The notes under the pieces: model-generated
Database searches by the model: none
What the model saw: only the letters and a program-made list of their open reading frames with translations
Told to the model about the DNA's origin: nothing
Source: Chrysogorgia sp. JL179-B06
Lineage: Eukaryota > Cnidaria > Anthozoa > Scleralcyonacea > Chrysogorgiidae
DNA: 64,000 nt
NCBI GenBank assembly: GCA_035772405.1
Contig: JAYKKM010000178.1
Coordinates: forward strand, 124,001-188,000
Direction: 5' to 3'
Program-made: the position numbers and the translations under genes
Part shown: piece by piece, positions 23,201 to 31,214 of the stretch
Layout of the letters: every line of letters starts with the position of its first letter
How positions within the stretch are numbered: position 1 is the stretch's first letter

Positions 23201-23300
23201 ATTGACATACACGTCATGTTCTTGTTTCTCTATTTCTTGTTTAATCTTGTCATTAATGTCAGCAATCACATTCCTCTTTCCATTATTTATTTCAGTTAGC
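10602..23300 (-). CDS. Host gene, coiled-coil protein, last six exons
   Basis: Six minus-strand exons join with matching phases: 23300-23213, 16254-16188, 16112-16035, 15162-15102, 11135-11075 and 10661-10602 (stop TAA). Phases run 2-0, 0-1, 1-1, 1-2, 2-0, 0-stop. Each internal exon is flanked by AG and GT (for example CCTTAG/GTATGA and TATTAG/GTAAGC). Exon 23300-23213 may instead end at about 23198 with a better donor (GTAAAT), also in phase 0. The product is about 135 residues, very rich in Lys and Glu (KQEIEKQEH, LNREIETWKENMETFQ), and looks like a coiled coil ending SLEEQLIPLEKDLITYKD. I do not recognise the protein. Upstream exons, ending in phase 2, lie beyond 23.3 kb or outside the window. 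Introns hold LINEs, MITEs and foldbacks. Confidence 0.62.
11838..12419. mobile_element. TTAA-flanked MITE, copy 1 (~580 bp)
   Basis: Ends are TTAAAGTGCCACTACGAT and ATCGTAGTGGCACTTTAA. The TTAA on both sides fits the target duplication of piggyBac-type elements. It holds two stop-free readings (88 and 63 residues) conserved in the inverted copy at 20.6 kb. These could be exon remnants or chance. Confidence 0.85.
12420..13480. other. AT-rich intronic stretch, no feature seen
   Basis: It lies inside the intron of the coiled-coil gene. I find no exon, domain or clear repeat. Confidence 0.5.
13490..13882 (+). pseudogene. Penelope-like element fragment with GIY-YIG start
   Basis: A plus-strand reading of about 125 residues has the linker motif NGYPKRFIQRVQ, a basic stretch, and then the start of a GIY-YIG nuclease domain (GIVYKVKCKNCCFTYIGESK). 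This arrangement, RT followed by a C-terminal GIY-YIG domain, defines Penelope-like retroelements. The RT is missing upstream, and the nuclease is cut by the GA repeat. Confidence 0.7.
13883..14001. repeat. (GA)n microsatellite
   Basis: About 120 bp of nearly pure GA, with GGGGAAAA interruptions. It joins two Penelope fragments. Stop-free readings in several frames are artefacts of the repeat. Confidence 0.95.
14003..14570 (+). pseudogene. Second Penelope-like fragment, GIY-YIG domain
   Basis: After the GA repeat the plus strand encodes NPLVSFRRNKNIRDSLV and, after a frameshift, a Cys-rich CGRSRCNTCPF motif. A well-preserved GIY-YIG core follows: MYCISCDKCRKIYIGETGRR, then RFAEHL and HFNSSNH. 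Cys-rich motif plus GIY-YIG is typical of Neptune-like Penelope elements. The reading ends near 14496. It lacks RT and is a 5'-truncated copy distinct from the fragment at 13.5 kb. Confidence 0.75.
14833..14902 (+). promoter_or_regulatory. TATA box and hammerhead-ribozyme-like core of a Penelope LTR
   Basis: TATATATAAG (about 14834-14843) lies about 32 bases upstream of CTGATGA (14875-14881). A GGGC/GCTC stem with one G-T pair follows, then GAAAC (14894-14898) and GTC. These are the conserved hammerhead core boxes in order. Penelope-like elements are known to carry hammerhead motifs in their pseudo-LTRs, and the position just after the GIY-YIG fragment fits. An extra A next to helix II may have lowered its activity. 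Confidence 0.5.
14943..14992. repeat. CA/TA-rich microsatellite
   Basis: CACACATACATATACATACA-type simple sequence ending in (TA)n. It may mark the 3' tail of the Penelope copy. Confidence 0.85.
15229..15728. mobile_element. 500-bp foldback element
   Basis: The two halves are inverted repeats of about 240 bp each with a centre near 15470 (GGAGTGACTAC...GGTCACTCC). The outer ends are TGATCTCTAAATAA and the reverse complement of TTATTTAGATATCA. It holds no gene and sits in an intron of the coiled-coil gene. Confidence 0.9.
15982..16035. repeat. 19-bp tandem triplication over a splice donor
   Basis: GTGATCATACCTATAAGCC occurs in three tandem copies (one with a substitution). On the minus strand the unit starts at the donor GTATGG of exon 16112-16035, so two further donor-like GTATGA copies lie just downstream. 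Confidence 0.8.
16440..17150 (-). pseudogene. R2-type LINE 3' fragment (second copy)
   Basis: Minus-strand readings in changing frames include a CCHC-type finger (CRLCGKAAESLAHVF) and then an endonuclease-like block (WDVPVYAEYNHV, HKSKKVMAVEMSCPW). This is the layout of the restriction-like endonuclease domain at the C-terminus of R2/R4/NeSL LINEs. The frame breaks near 16700 show it is dead. It differs from the copy just upstream (17.15-18.86 kb), so the two are separate insertions. Confidence 0.65.
17151..17209. repeat. (ATT)n tract, probable LINE 3' tail
   Basis: About 15 TAT/ATT units preceded by TTTCCCCTTTGTTATTA twice. It lies exactly where the 3' end of the minus-strand LINE at 17.2-18.9 kb should be, so it is probably its AAT tail. 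Confidence 0.85.
17210..18859 (-). pseudogene. R2-type LINE, RT plus C-terminal endonuclease
   Basis: The longest reading (18859-17837, 340 residues) holds RT motifs in order: WIDYQKAYDLLPHSRI (51-66), QGDALLPLLF (112-121), and the catalytic box as FMDD (151-154), followed by KCAKLVMKRGK. After frameshifts (17967-17548) comes a finger CRWCAMKDETANHLLSEC, then a PD-(D/E)XK-like endonuclease (RPDIVV, then CQLIDVACP) at 17489-17210. This order is that of site-specific R2-like LINEs. The start is 5'-truncated near 18860 and frameshifts separate the domains, so it is inactive. Confidence 0.8.
18890..20620. other. Intronic stretch, no gene seen
   Basis: Some CCTAACCCTAA-like telomere-type sequence occurs near 19840-19880. 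The readings at 19427 (71 residues) and 19925 (86 residues) show no motif or splice support, so I leave them out. Confidence 0.45.
20621..21199. mobile_element. TTAA-flanked MITE, copy 2 (579 bp), inverted
   Basis: Reverse-complement copy of the element at 11.84 kb, about 95% alike by eye, with TTAA at both ends. Both conserved readings are kept (88 and 62 residues). Both copies lie in introns of the coiled-coil gene, in opposite orientation. Confidence 0.88.
21373..22243. mobile_element. Outer inverted-repeat element holding a TTAA MITE
   Basis: GACCTCTTTCATAATGGC near 21373 is matched by the reverse complement of GCCATTATGAAAGAGGC near 22225, and the match continues into AATATTC. Between them sits the TTAA element at 21503-22201. 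Either it is a nested pair, or one element with a long interrupted inverted repeat. Confidence 0.55.
21503..22201. mobile_element. TTAA-flanked MITE, related family (699 bp)
   Basis: Ends are TTAAAGTGCCTATTACAGCC and the reverse complement GGCTGTATAGGCACTTTAA, with inverted repeats of roughly 100 bp. The first ten bases equal those of the 11.8/20.6 kb family, so the same transposase could act on both. Confidence 0.8.
22523..22956. mobile_element. Possible MITE with duplicated end
   Basis: CTCAGTCTTAGATTACCAAT at 22523 is inverted at 22956, and the right end is present twice in tandem (22898 and 22934: ATTATTGGTAATCTAAGAGT). The G-rich run GGTTAGGGTTAGG (about 22825) lies inside. Confidence 0.5.
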
Positions 23301-23635
23301 CTAATAACGTTGGCAGAATTAAAAAAGAAACAAGCACTCATCATTAGATATTTTGCCATGACCATAATTAATAACTGAGGTACTAGTTGAAGTTCTTGTG
23401 AAGAACTGAAATGTAATCTAATACCGAGGTATTCCAAATGACGCCATTCCTCAAAAATGACAAAGCTTCGAAAACGTAGTTAATATAAAACGTACATGTC
23501 ACTGTAAATGTAAAGTGATACTTTTTCAGTAAATGTGATGCCGAAACAAACACAATAAATCTATTTATTATATACATGACAAAATTACTGCATTCGAATT
23601 GATCGAGAGGAGTACAATTAAATTGGAAATTAAAC

Positions 23636-23880
23636 GAGACTTCCTGTAAGTTGAAGTTTGATTGTAATTCTGCATTGTCAGTCCGGAACGAAGGAGTCAC
23701 ATGAGATGTGCGCGCGCATTGCCGATCAGTCTTCAAAGTGAGGATGAACAGGAACATGGAACGAAGTACACAAAGGGAGAGGAGGGTCTATGGGCATGTG
23801 ACTCCTTCGTTCCTGACTGATGACAAGGCAGAATTACAATCAAACTTCAACTTACAGGTAAGTCTCGTCTAATTTCCACA
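23636..23880. repeat. DIRS 3'-end foldback
   Basis: The sequence from GAGACTTCCTGTAAGTTGAA to GGAGTCACATGAG is repeated in reverse from CATGTGACTCC to TTCAACTTACAGG. About 55 bp lie between the arms. It would form a long hairpin next to the recombinase gene. Confidence 0.8.
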
Positions 23881-24029
23881 CTCTACGTCACTACGGAGTC
23901 ACATGAGACTTCAAAGTCCTGCTCAGACGAATCCTGACTAGCAAATACGTAAAAACAGAAAATATAATAATATAAATATAATATAGACAATGTGTAACAA
24001 TATCAAACTTTGTCAGCACTTAAAATGAT

Positions 24030-24566
24030 TTCACCAAAGTTCGGTGCAGTATCACTGGGTTTATAATAAAACCTCTCAAAACTAGTAGTAGAGGCCCAAC
24101 CAGCTGATTTCATGATCGCTTGCAATTTAAGGCCTTGTCGTTTGGCATGTGAAGTCGAAGCTGCTCTACTACTGTGTGCTGCATATTTTGAAACATCTAT
24201 TCAAGCTTGCTGTAGAACCAATTTGACCCATCTAGCTATGGTTTCCTTAGTAACTGGCTTGTGAGGTTTCATATAACTTAAAAGTAATTGGCTGTGAATA
24301 CCTCTTAAATACTGGGTTCTATTTAGGTAGTCCTTCAGATGCACAACAATACAAAGTTTCCTGTCCTCTGCAAATTCCAACAGGTCCATTGGCTCTAGGT
24401 GATGCCCCGGTCGCGTTTGTTTTAGTTTCTGCGGTATTGTTATTCGATATTTATCCTCCATTGCTTGGATATAATTAATATCAAGCTGATGTATTGTCTG
24501 GCACCGTTGTGCTGTGAGCAAAACGAGAAGCATGGTCAGTTTCAGGGTAAATTGCTTCAATGTCAA
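24030..24566 (-). pseudogene. Tyrosine recombinase of the DIRS element
   Basis: The catalytic set of tyrosine recombinases is visible: an Arg in LLTAQRCQTIHQLD, then HSSRAASTS (H-x-x-R), and the Tyr in SFERFYYKP about 30 residues later. One in-frame TGA at 24199-24201 separates the first part from the HxxR/Tyr part. Apart from that codon the domain is well kept, and the reading ends with a normal stop near 24030. It would join the circular DIRS DNA to the chromosome. Because of the stop I call it broken. Confidence 0.8.
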
Positions 24567-24833
24567 TTCGTTGGCAGGTTTGTATTCTTTAAGATGATCT
24601 AATACTGTACTGAGATTCCATAATTCAGTGTACCTCTTGGCAGGGCTGGTTTAAGCTCAAAAACACCTTTAAGAACTCGATAGCCTTATCTATTCCTGGA
24701 TCAAACGAGTTTAATCCTTTTTTACAATAATATTGTTTCCACTTGTTCAAATATGTATTGTACTGCTTCGCAGTACCTGTTCTCCATGAGGACATCGAAA
24801 TATATTTTGTTATGTCTGAGAAATCATACTGGT

Positions 24834-26480
24834 TTAATGTTTCCCTGATAAGTGGCATACTAACAGATGTAGGGTTGCATGTAAAGGATGTATTTCTTTG
24901 GGATGTGCTAGGAGCTGGAGAAGGCCCTTCCTGGCTTTGAGGCGTGCTGCAGATTCTTCCAGCATCTGCATTGCTTTCGGATACCAACACTGGGTTGGCC
25001 AGTCCGGTAACACAACTATTCCTTGGGCTTTCTCCATGCAAATTTTGTTTAATACTAGTAGAATGACACTAAATGGGGGAAATGCATAAAAGTTTAGTGA
25101 TGTCCATTGCATTGTAAATGCATCAATTGCCTCTACGTTGGGATCAGGTTTATATGCAGCATATAAGGAAAATTGATTATTTAAGCGTGATGCAAATAAG
25201 TCAATCTCTGGTTTAAATGTTAGACTCTTTAGAGATTGCCTTAATGTAGGTTTATCCAGCATCCACTCTAATGTACCATTATATCTAGATTCAGCATCTG
25301 CTGTCGTATTAAGTATACCTGGCAGGTAAGCAACACTAATCCAGATTTGTCGCTGAATGCACCATTCCCAAATAGTCTTACCTATTTTATTATATTCGAC
25401 TGAATGGCTAGTACTCATGTGATTTAGGACTGACACCTCTTGTGTTGTCTAATCTGAGTCTGATGTGTATGTGACATTTATCTTTACTGCAAATGTTTGC
25501 AACCCCAGAAATGCTGCAAGTATTTCTAAACAACTCATATGTTGTTTTACTTCAACATGACCGCCTGTAGAAACTCCTTCACATTCAGCTCCCCAACCCA
25601 ATAAAGAGGCATCAGTTGTAATCTGAAGTGTTGGTGGTCCATGTGAAATATTGTTGTATGCAATGGTTCTGTTTTGAATCCGACAAGGCATCTTAGCATC
25701 AAAGTTGCCTTTGTTTTGTTTTAAGCAAGATATTTGTCACTTTCTATGTGCATAGAGTAAAGTGGACCATAAGTTGTGCCAGAAAAACGGGACACTAGTT
25801 TTCCAATAACTCTGGCTACTTCCCTAATGGTTGTGTATATACTTGCTAGTAGAATTTGGCATGTTTTTTTGTAGGTCGGCAGCTTTATCCTCTGTTAACC
25901 TAACTGTCATTGTTTGAAAATCGAGGATAAACCCAAGTATGCTAATATTTTGTGATGGTATAAAGCTAGATTTATCTTGGTGAATAACCAGTCCTAGTTT
26001 GGTAAATAATATGACCGTACCAATTATATTCGCTGCACACTGCTCATAATTCATTCCCTGTAAGTAAAAATCATCCGGCAGGTGACCCATGGAGGTGTGC
26101 CCTTGTTTGTGTAGATGTGATAAAGGAACCTTAAATATTTTTGTAAACATTCTGGGTGCTGAGGAGAGCCCATTGGGCAAACATGTAAACTGGTATAGTT
26201 TGTCTTTCCAGTTAAAGCATAACAATTTTTTATCACAAACTTTAATGGCAAAGGAGTAATATGCATCCTTTATATCAACAGATACCATATAGCAGTTCTT
26301 TTCCATAAGTCGTATGACAGTGAGCAGTGAATCCATTTTAAAATGGTGGTACTCAACTACCTCATTGATTTTTTTAAGGTTTAGTATAAGCCGGTATATA
26401 CCATCCTTTTTGGGGTGGGGAAAAATATCAGATACAATAGGTTCCTTGTTGGTAACCCTTACAACATCTTTATTTAGCAA
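24834..26480 (-). pseudogene. RT and RNase H of the DIRS element
   Basis: The RT reading (26480-25824) has MVSVDIKDAYYSFAIK, LPNGLSSAPRMFTKI, and the catalytic box as LPDDFYL in place of the usual YLDD. RNase H (25691-25449) starts ITTDASLLGWGAE and has a CLEILA segment. The next reading (25436-24834) contains the DIRS linker motifs PEIDLFASRLN, YAFPPF and PDWPTQCWYP. Frame changes occur near 25750 and 25445. All parts are in DIRS order, upstream of the recombinase. Confidence 0.8.
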
Positions 26481-26871
26481 TTTGCATATTGCATCATCTA
26501 TGTGTCTGATGTCATGTGACTCATGTCCACTGTGTTGGCGGACCTTTAGTGTGTGTTGGGCAGGAATTTCTGTACATTCAATGCTAATCCCTCTGATGTC
26601 AGATAATATTTGTTTATCTGAGGTCAGTTTGACCCACTCATGGCAGTAATTTGGAGTTTGACCCCCTTTAAGTTGTTTTTTATTTTTCCTTTAAGGGAGG
26701 AATGAAGGAATTAAACGAGCTTACGTTATTTCGTATTATTTCCAAACGTTTGATTATTTCGTTTCTAGCTCCATTGGAGGCTTTTTTCTTTTGTAAAATT
26801 TGCTCTGGTATTTCCAATAATCTTTCCTTGGACCTTTGTTGTAACGGTTTGTGTGTGGATAGCTGTACCGC

Positions 26872-27765
26872 TTATTTTCGTATAGGTTTCTCAGCTCTGG
26901 GAGTATAATTAACATACTTCTTCTTAGAGGCAATCGTCAAAGATTGACCAATAGCATTAGCTTCCTTTGCCTCTTTTAACTGCTTTGGCACATCATAATC
27001 CGAACGGCCCTTTGTTATTTGGTCCTCCACTGTACAAATGGAAGAATACTCTAATTTTAGAGCGGGTCGTATTTGTTCCCGCCTTAATTTTGATATGGGC
27101 AAGCATGGCTATCGCATCCACAGAGCGAGTGGCTAGATTTTTATTGCCCCCTTCGTAGTTCGTCCGCTGTTTGTAGAATCGTGACAGCAACTTTGCGAAC
27201 AGTTTGCTGAATATTTGATAATTGCAAATCAGTTTTCCTTTTTGAAGGCAGTAGCTGTGTCTAATTATTCGTTGTTCACCTTGATAGGCATAAGTGTCTG
27301 GACAATTCTCAGGTTTTTGATAACGCTTGGTGAGCGATTTAATTTTCTCTGAAGCCAAATGTTTGCCCCACCGTTTATTAGCAATCTCTGCCAACTGGGG
27401 TTGGAGCGGTGGTACCGTTGTTTCGTTCTGTCGACAAGCTCCTTCAAAAACTTTTGATCAGATTGGTCGTTGACCTGTGACTTTTGCTCGGTGAGCGTTT
27501 TAATGTCGTTGATATCGTCGTCGCTTGCGTGGAGACTCAACTCATCTTCTTTGCGTTGTCGTTTATACGACCGCTCGGTTGTGTCTGACATCTCATTTTC
27601 GTTAAATCTATGGTCAGACTCATTATCAGCTTCGTTTGAAGAACCTCGTGACGCTGAAGGACGACGTTTCCCGCCCGGTGAGCGTTTGTCGTTTAGACTA
27701 GGCATACGTTGACACATTATAGTCAACAAACTTGCCATCTGACCCATGTTTTCGTTGATATTCAA
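26872..27765 (-). pseudogene. gag-like ORF of the DIRS element
   Basis: Three overlapping minus-strand readings (27765-27265, 27394-26993, 27102-26872). The first starts MNINENMGQMASLL and is rich in Arg, Ser and Asp/Glu (ERSYKRQRKEDELSLHASDD). The later part has LARLLSRFYKQRTNYEGG-like basic sequence. No zinc knuckle is seen, as usual for DIRS gag. The assignment rests on position before RT and on composition. Frameshifts lie near 27330 and 27050. Confidence 0.6.
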
Positions 27766-28186
27766 TAGAATTTCGCTAAAACGTCATTATGGCATTCTTG
27801 TTAATTTACAGTCGGTTCTTCTTCCTGTTCATGGTTCAGTGAACCGCCATTTTCATCATCTACCATAGCATAGTCATAGATAAATCTATATTCACGTGTA
27901 TTTCTGAAAACAAATTTGATTTAGTTGTTTATAAAACTTACTAATGTGTTCTTACCTTAACCTTTTTCCGGTCAGAAGTGACGGGTGGTTTCAAAAACTG
28001 TAAGATTATCCAAATTTAAATTAGCGTTTCGCTCACCTCGGCAAAAACGTTTAGCACTCATCATCGGCAATGTGCGCGCACATCTCATGTGACTCCGTAG
28101 TGACGTAGACTGATGACATATAGAATCGATAATTATATCCCCTCTGTAATAGCTCACAAATGCCACAATCTTATTGATTCACAAGA

Positions 28187-28211
28187 GTGCGATTAATCAT
28201 TAATCGCACCC
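28187..28211. repeat. Perfect 23-bp palindrome
   Basis: GTGCGATTAATCATTAATCGCAC is a perfect inverted repeat. It lies just outside the DIRS right end. Confidence 0.8.
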
Positions 28212-28237
28212 TTCAGGGGGCTGTAATCGCACTCCTT

Positions 28238-28288
28238 AAGCAACCAATGAAAACTAGCCTAGTATCACAATTGGCCAATCACAGTTCA
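28238..28288 (+). promoter_or_regulatory. Two CCAAT boxes, possible promoter
   Basis: CAACCAATGAAA (about 28239) and GGCCAATCAC (about 28275) stand 60-110 bases before an ATG in good context (AAAAATGGAGG, 28348). This looks like a host promoter, but no transcript evidence exists. Confidence 0.3.
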
Positions 28289-28347
28289 GTATACAAGGTA
28301 ATAAGGTTTATGTTTTTGGTGAGCTAAGTTTTCAAAAATAAAGAAAA

Positions 28348-29288
28348 ATGGAGGTTTTGCATAAACAAAATTATATTTTCCCATTTACTTGGTAATATAT
28401 TTTACCTAAATAAAAACAACAATTAAAGCGACCAAAACAATCAAATCAACAATATTTTCCTCTTACCGAACGAGAAAAAAACCGTTATTCATGTCAAAAG
28501 TCAGCTGAAGCTGCAAATATACATGCGCGGACAACACTATACGAAATTTCCTACGCAATCAAATTGAAAATTCCTTGTAAATATTTTGAAGCGTACAAGT
28601 CACATTCGCAGTCTTGTACTTTTATCAAATAAAGTCAACGTTTGTGGTTGCTTTCAGTTACTTGCAAGTAATATTCTTATAAAAATATGAATTAGTCTCT
28701 ATGACATAGTATTTGGTTGTGGTCGTACAGCTTACAAAACATTCAGAAAAACTAAAACATTTTGATAATATTGACAACACTGTAAATTTGCCATGGCTAT
28801 ATATATAATAAGCAAGCAATCATATGAATTTGCTCTTGTAATTAAGGATTTACACTACTTGTGATATTTGAAAATTTTGCCAAATTGCACTTGCCTAACG
28901 GGTAATTATAGCAAAATTTTCAAATATCACTCGTAGTGTAAATCCTTAATTGCACTCGTTATCATATGACTACCTAACTCAATCTTCATAAACTGACGTA
29001 TTTGAGGAATTCTGATTGGTCAATTGAAAAACATAATATAGATTACACTATATACAGTAATAAAACAATGGCAGGATGCCCTCAACAGCATAGCCAATTA
29101 CTGTGGACCCTATTCTGCTGCTGGAGAAATTTCACCTTATTCAAACGTTGATGATATACTCGATAGCTATACTAGAGATTTTATCATCTTTTCACTGAAA
29201 TCCTCAACCAGTCTATCACATGGAAAGCATGAAAGAAAGCCAAATTCCTGGGTTGACGTCACACTCATTAGCATTTCAGACAAATAAA
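28348..29288 (+). CDS. Possible plus-strand gene: first and last exons
   Basis: The candidate first exon is 28348-28391, starting MEVLHKQNYIFPFT and ending at the donor GTAATA (phase 2). The candidate last exon is about 29057-29287, preceded by TATATACAG and encoding about 73 residues (ALNSIANYCGPYSAAGE, later SLSHGKHERKPNSWVDVTL). It ends in TAA, and an AATAAA signal overlaps the stop. The two exons do not join in phase directly, so a middle exon would be needed, or they belong to different genes. I do not recognise the product. Confidence 0.25.
28819..28970. mobile_element. Small foldback element (~150 bp)
   Basis: Arms of about 57 bp: AATTAAGGATTTACACTAC, ATATTTGAAAATTTTGC and their reverse complements, with a loop of about 35 bases. 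The outer parts include ATCATATGA in inverse. Confidence 0.85.
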
Positions 29289-29385
29289 CCTTTATAGCAC
29301 ATCAACGCAAAGCTCAAATCATAAAATTTTTGACATTCAACTATTCACTTCATGTAGAATCGATATCAGTAATATCGTATTTTTT

Positions 29386-30150
29386 ATGGTGTCCCATCCC
29401 CGCCAAAAATCCAACTTAATTGCCATTTCATATACAACTTTTAGTATTTTAGTATTAACTTTATATATTAAATACAACATTTGTTTGCAACACAACTTTG
29501 TTTGCAATACAACTTTTCGTTTGCAACATAACTTTTTATATTCAACACAACTTTTCATTTGCAACACAACGTTTTATATTCAACACAACTTTTCATTTGC
29601 AACACAACGTTTGGTAACCACTTAATGTTAGGATAACAAAATGGTTTTGGACAACATTTTGGTTAGGATTATAGTTGTGTTGGGGACAGGCTTACATGAA
29701 GTAACCAGCTTTAGCCATACATGAAGTACCTACCCAACGTTTTTATCCAACCGCAATCCACTCATTGTATTGATCGCGGGCTCACATTTTACGATCTCGT
29801 TTTTAGCCAAGATGGAGGATCTCGCCAAGATGGAGGATCTCGTTTTTAGCCAAGATGGAGGATGACAATATACAATACCCATTGGATGCTGTTCATAGTG
29901 TAATAAATGCCCTTGATAGAGCTATAGAATCAGGTGATATCTCAATAGACTTCCAAGTACTTCAATTAAAGCTGGACCCTAACCCAAACCCTAACTCACT
30001 TCTTTGCTTTGGAATGTGAGCCCGCGATCAATACAATGAGTGGATTGCGGTTGGATAAAAAAGTTGTGTTGCAAATGAAAAGTTATGTTCAGGAGGGAGG
30101 GGTGAACTCGTCGATATTCATATCCGATGTGTCGGACCATCGTGACGTCA
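29386..30150 (+). repeat. Left terminal inverted repeat of the giant element
   Basis: It matches the reverse complement of 58030-58239: ATGGTGTCCCATC, CCGCCAAAAATCCAACTT, TTTTAGTATTTTAGTAT, TTTGTTTGCAA, and, after an insertion, GGAGGGAGGGGTGAACTCGT and GTCGGACCATCGTGACGTCA. TTTGCAACACAACTTTT-type units are repeated several times here. The extra length comes from about 470 bp of inserted DNA, including the foldback at 29741-30060. Confidence 0.75.
29741..30060. mobile_element. Foldback element with 48-bp perfect arms
   Basis: TTTTATCCAACCGCAATCCA at 29741 and its continuation (to GCTCACATT) are repeated exactly in reverse at 30012-30060. Inside are three tandem copies of a unit with AAGATGGAGGATCTCG. 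A 54-residue plus-strand reading (29858-30019) starts MEDDNIQYPLDAVHSVI. It may be a captured exon, but function is unknown. Confidence 0.85.
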
Positions 30151-30172
30151 CGCGAAGAGATGCGAGTTATTA

Positions 30173-30452
30173 AAAATGGCGGCCTTTTGCTTCGCATGTG
30201 GCCTCCACCGTTCATGTGCAACGATGTTTTATTTTGGGAGACCTGTTGCTTCGATCACAATTATTTTTGACTAAAAGAATTAGTCGACGTCAAGATAACT
30301 CAAAAAGGTACCTTATTCGGTATTTATCAAACAATAACTTTCAACAACTTGTTTTAAATCGTACGGCATCTGCTCCAATATTTAAACAATTCAGGAACAA
30401 ATGCGACAGTACATGGGATAGAATGCCGTATTTCATTGAGAGAAAAATGTGA
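30173..30452 (+). other. Short plus-strand reading inside the left repeat
   Basis: An ATG in strong context (AAAATGGCGGCC) follows TGACGTCA by about 30 bases but stops after 32 residues. An overlapping frame (30198-30452) runs 84 residues with a basic middle (LTKRISRRQDNSKRYLIRYL). I see no domain. It may be a remnant exon. Confidence 0.2.
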
Positions 30453-30882
30453 CTAACTGATTGGCTATATATCAAAAAATTCATAAGATGTGTAATTAGG
30501 AGTTTTTAATCAAACATAAAAATGATCAGTCTATTTATTTCAAAATAATGATGATTATGATGTCGGATCCAAAAATACAAATAATTTATTTGTCTGATTT
30601 CTATGTCAAAGTGTTTGATAAAGTTGTTTTGTGCAGAAATTTTGCAAGAATCAAGGTTTGAGCAATTTAGTATCATCAACTATGACAAGTATCGATGCGG
30701 AGTGGGAACGTATCACTTTCTTGGTCTTCTTGCAACTGATTCAACAAAAAATTAGCGAATATTATCTACTTGACACCCAACTACAGTAAAATAATGAATA
30801 ATGAATATACTGTATCATAATATACTGTATCAAAAACCCTCATCTGCTCTTCAAAATTTCAGTGACAGTAAACTGATACCTT

Positions 30883-31080
30883 CTACACGATACGATTCAT
30901 CATATACGATTGTCATTCTGGTGTACATTGTCGTATACGATTGTCGTTCTGGCGTATGCAATTGTTTGCACACGACGTAATTCTTGTTTATGATTCGATA
31001 TGGCGAATGTTGACACACGTGTACAATTTGATCACGTACACCAAGATGACAATCATATACGACAAATCGTACCGTGTAGA
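30883..31080. mobile_element. Foldback element (~200 bp)
   Basis: CTACACGATACGATT, CATATACGATTGTCAT and GGTGTAC are matched in reverse at 31037-31080 (GTACACC, ATGACAATCATATACG). It sits inside the giant element after its last gene. Confidence 0.8.
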
Positions 31081-31214
31081 TGGGCCTTTATAAATTCCAT
31101 ATGCCTAATTGAACCACTTGGTCTTATTTGAAAATGGTTTGAAATATCACTATCTTGTTCTGATCTATATGTTAAAGTTACAGGTTATGTTTTGTATTTT
31201 GTTATTATTTTAAA

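Larger units (their letters stand above)
23636..28115 (-). mobile_element. DIRS-type retrotransposon
   Basis: On the minus strand: a gag-like ORF (27765-26872), RT (26480-25824), RNase H and linker (25691-24834), and a tyrosine recombinase (24.6-24.03 kb). No DDE integrase is seen. The ends carry split inverted repeats: the right end has AATGTGCGCGCACATCTCATGTGACTCC, matched in reverse near 23690-23735, and the adjoining GTAGTGACGTAGA is matched near 23880. This terminal plus internal complementary arrangement, with the recombinase, identifies DIRS. It interrupts the region upstream of the last exons of the coiled-coil gene. Confidence 0.85.
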
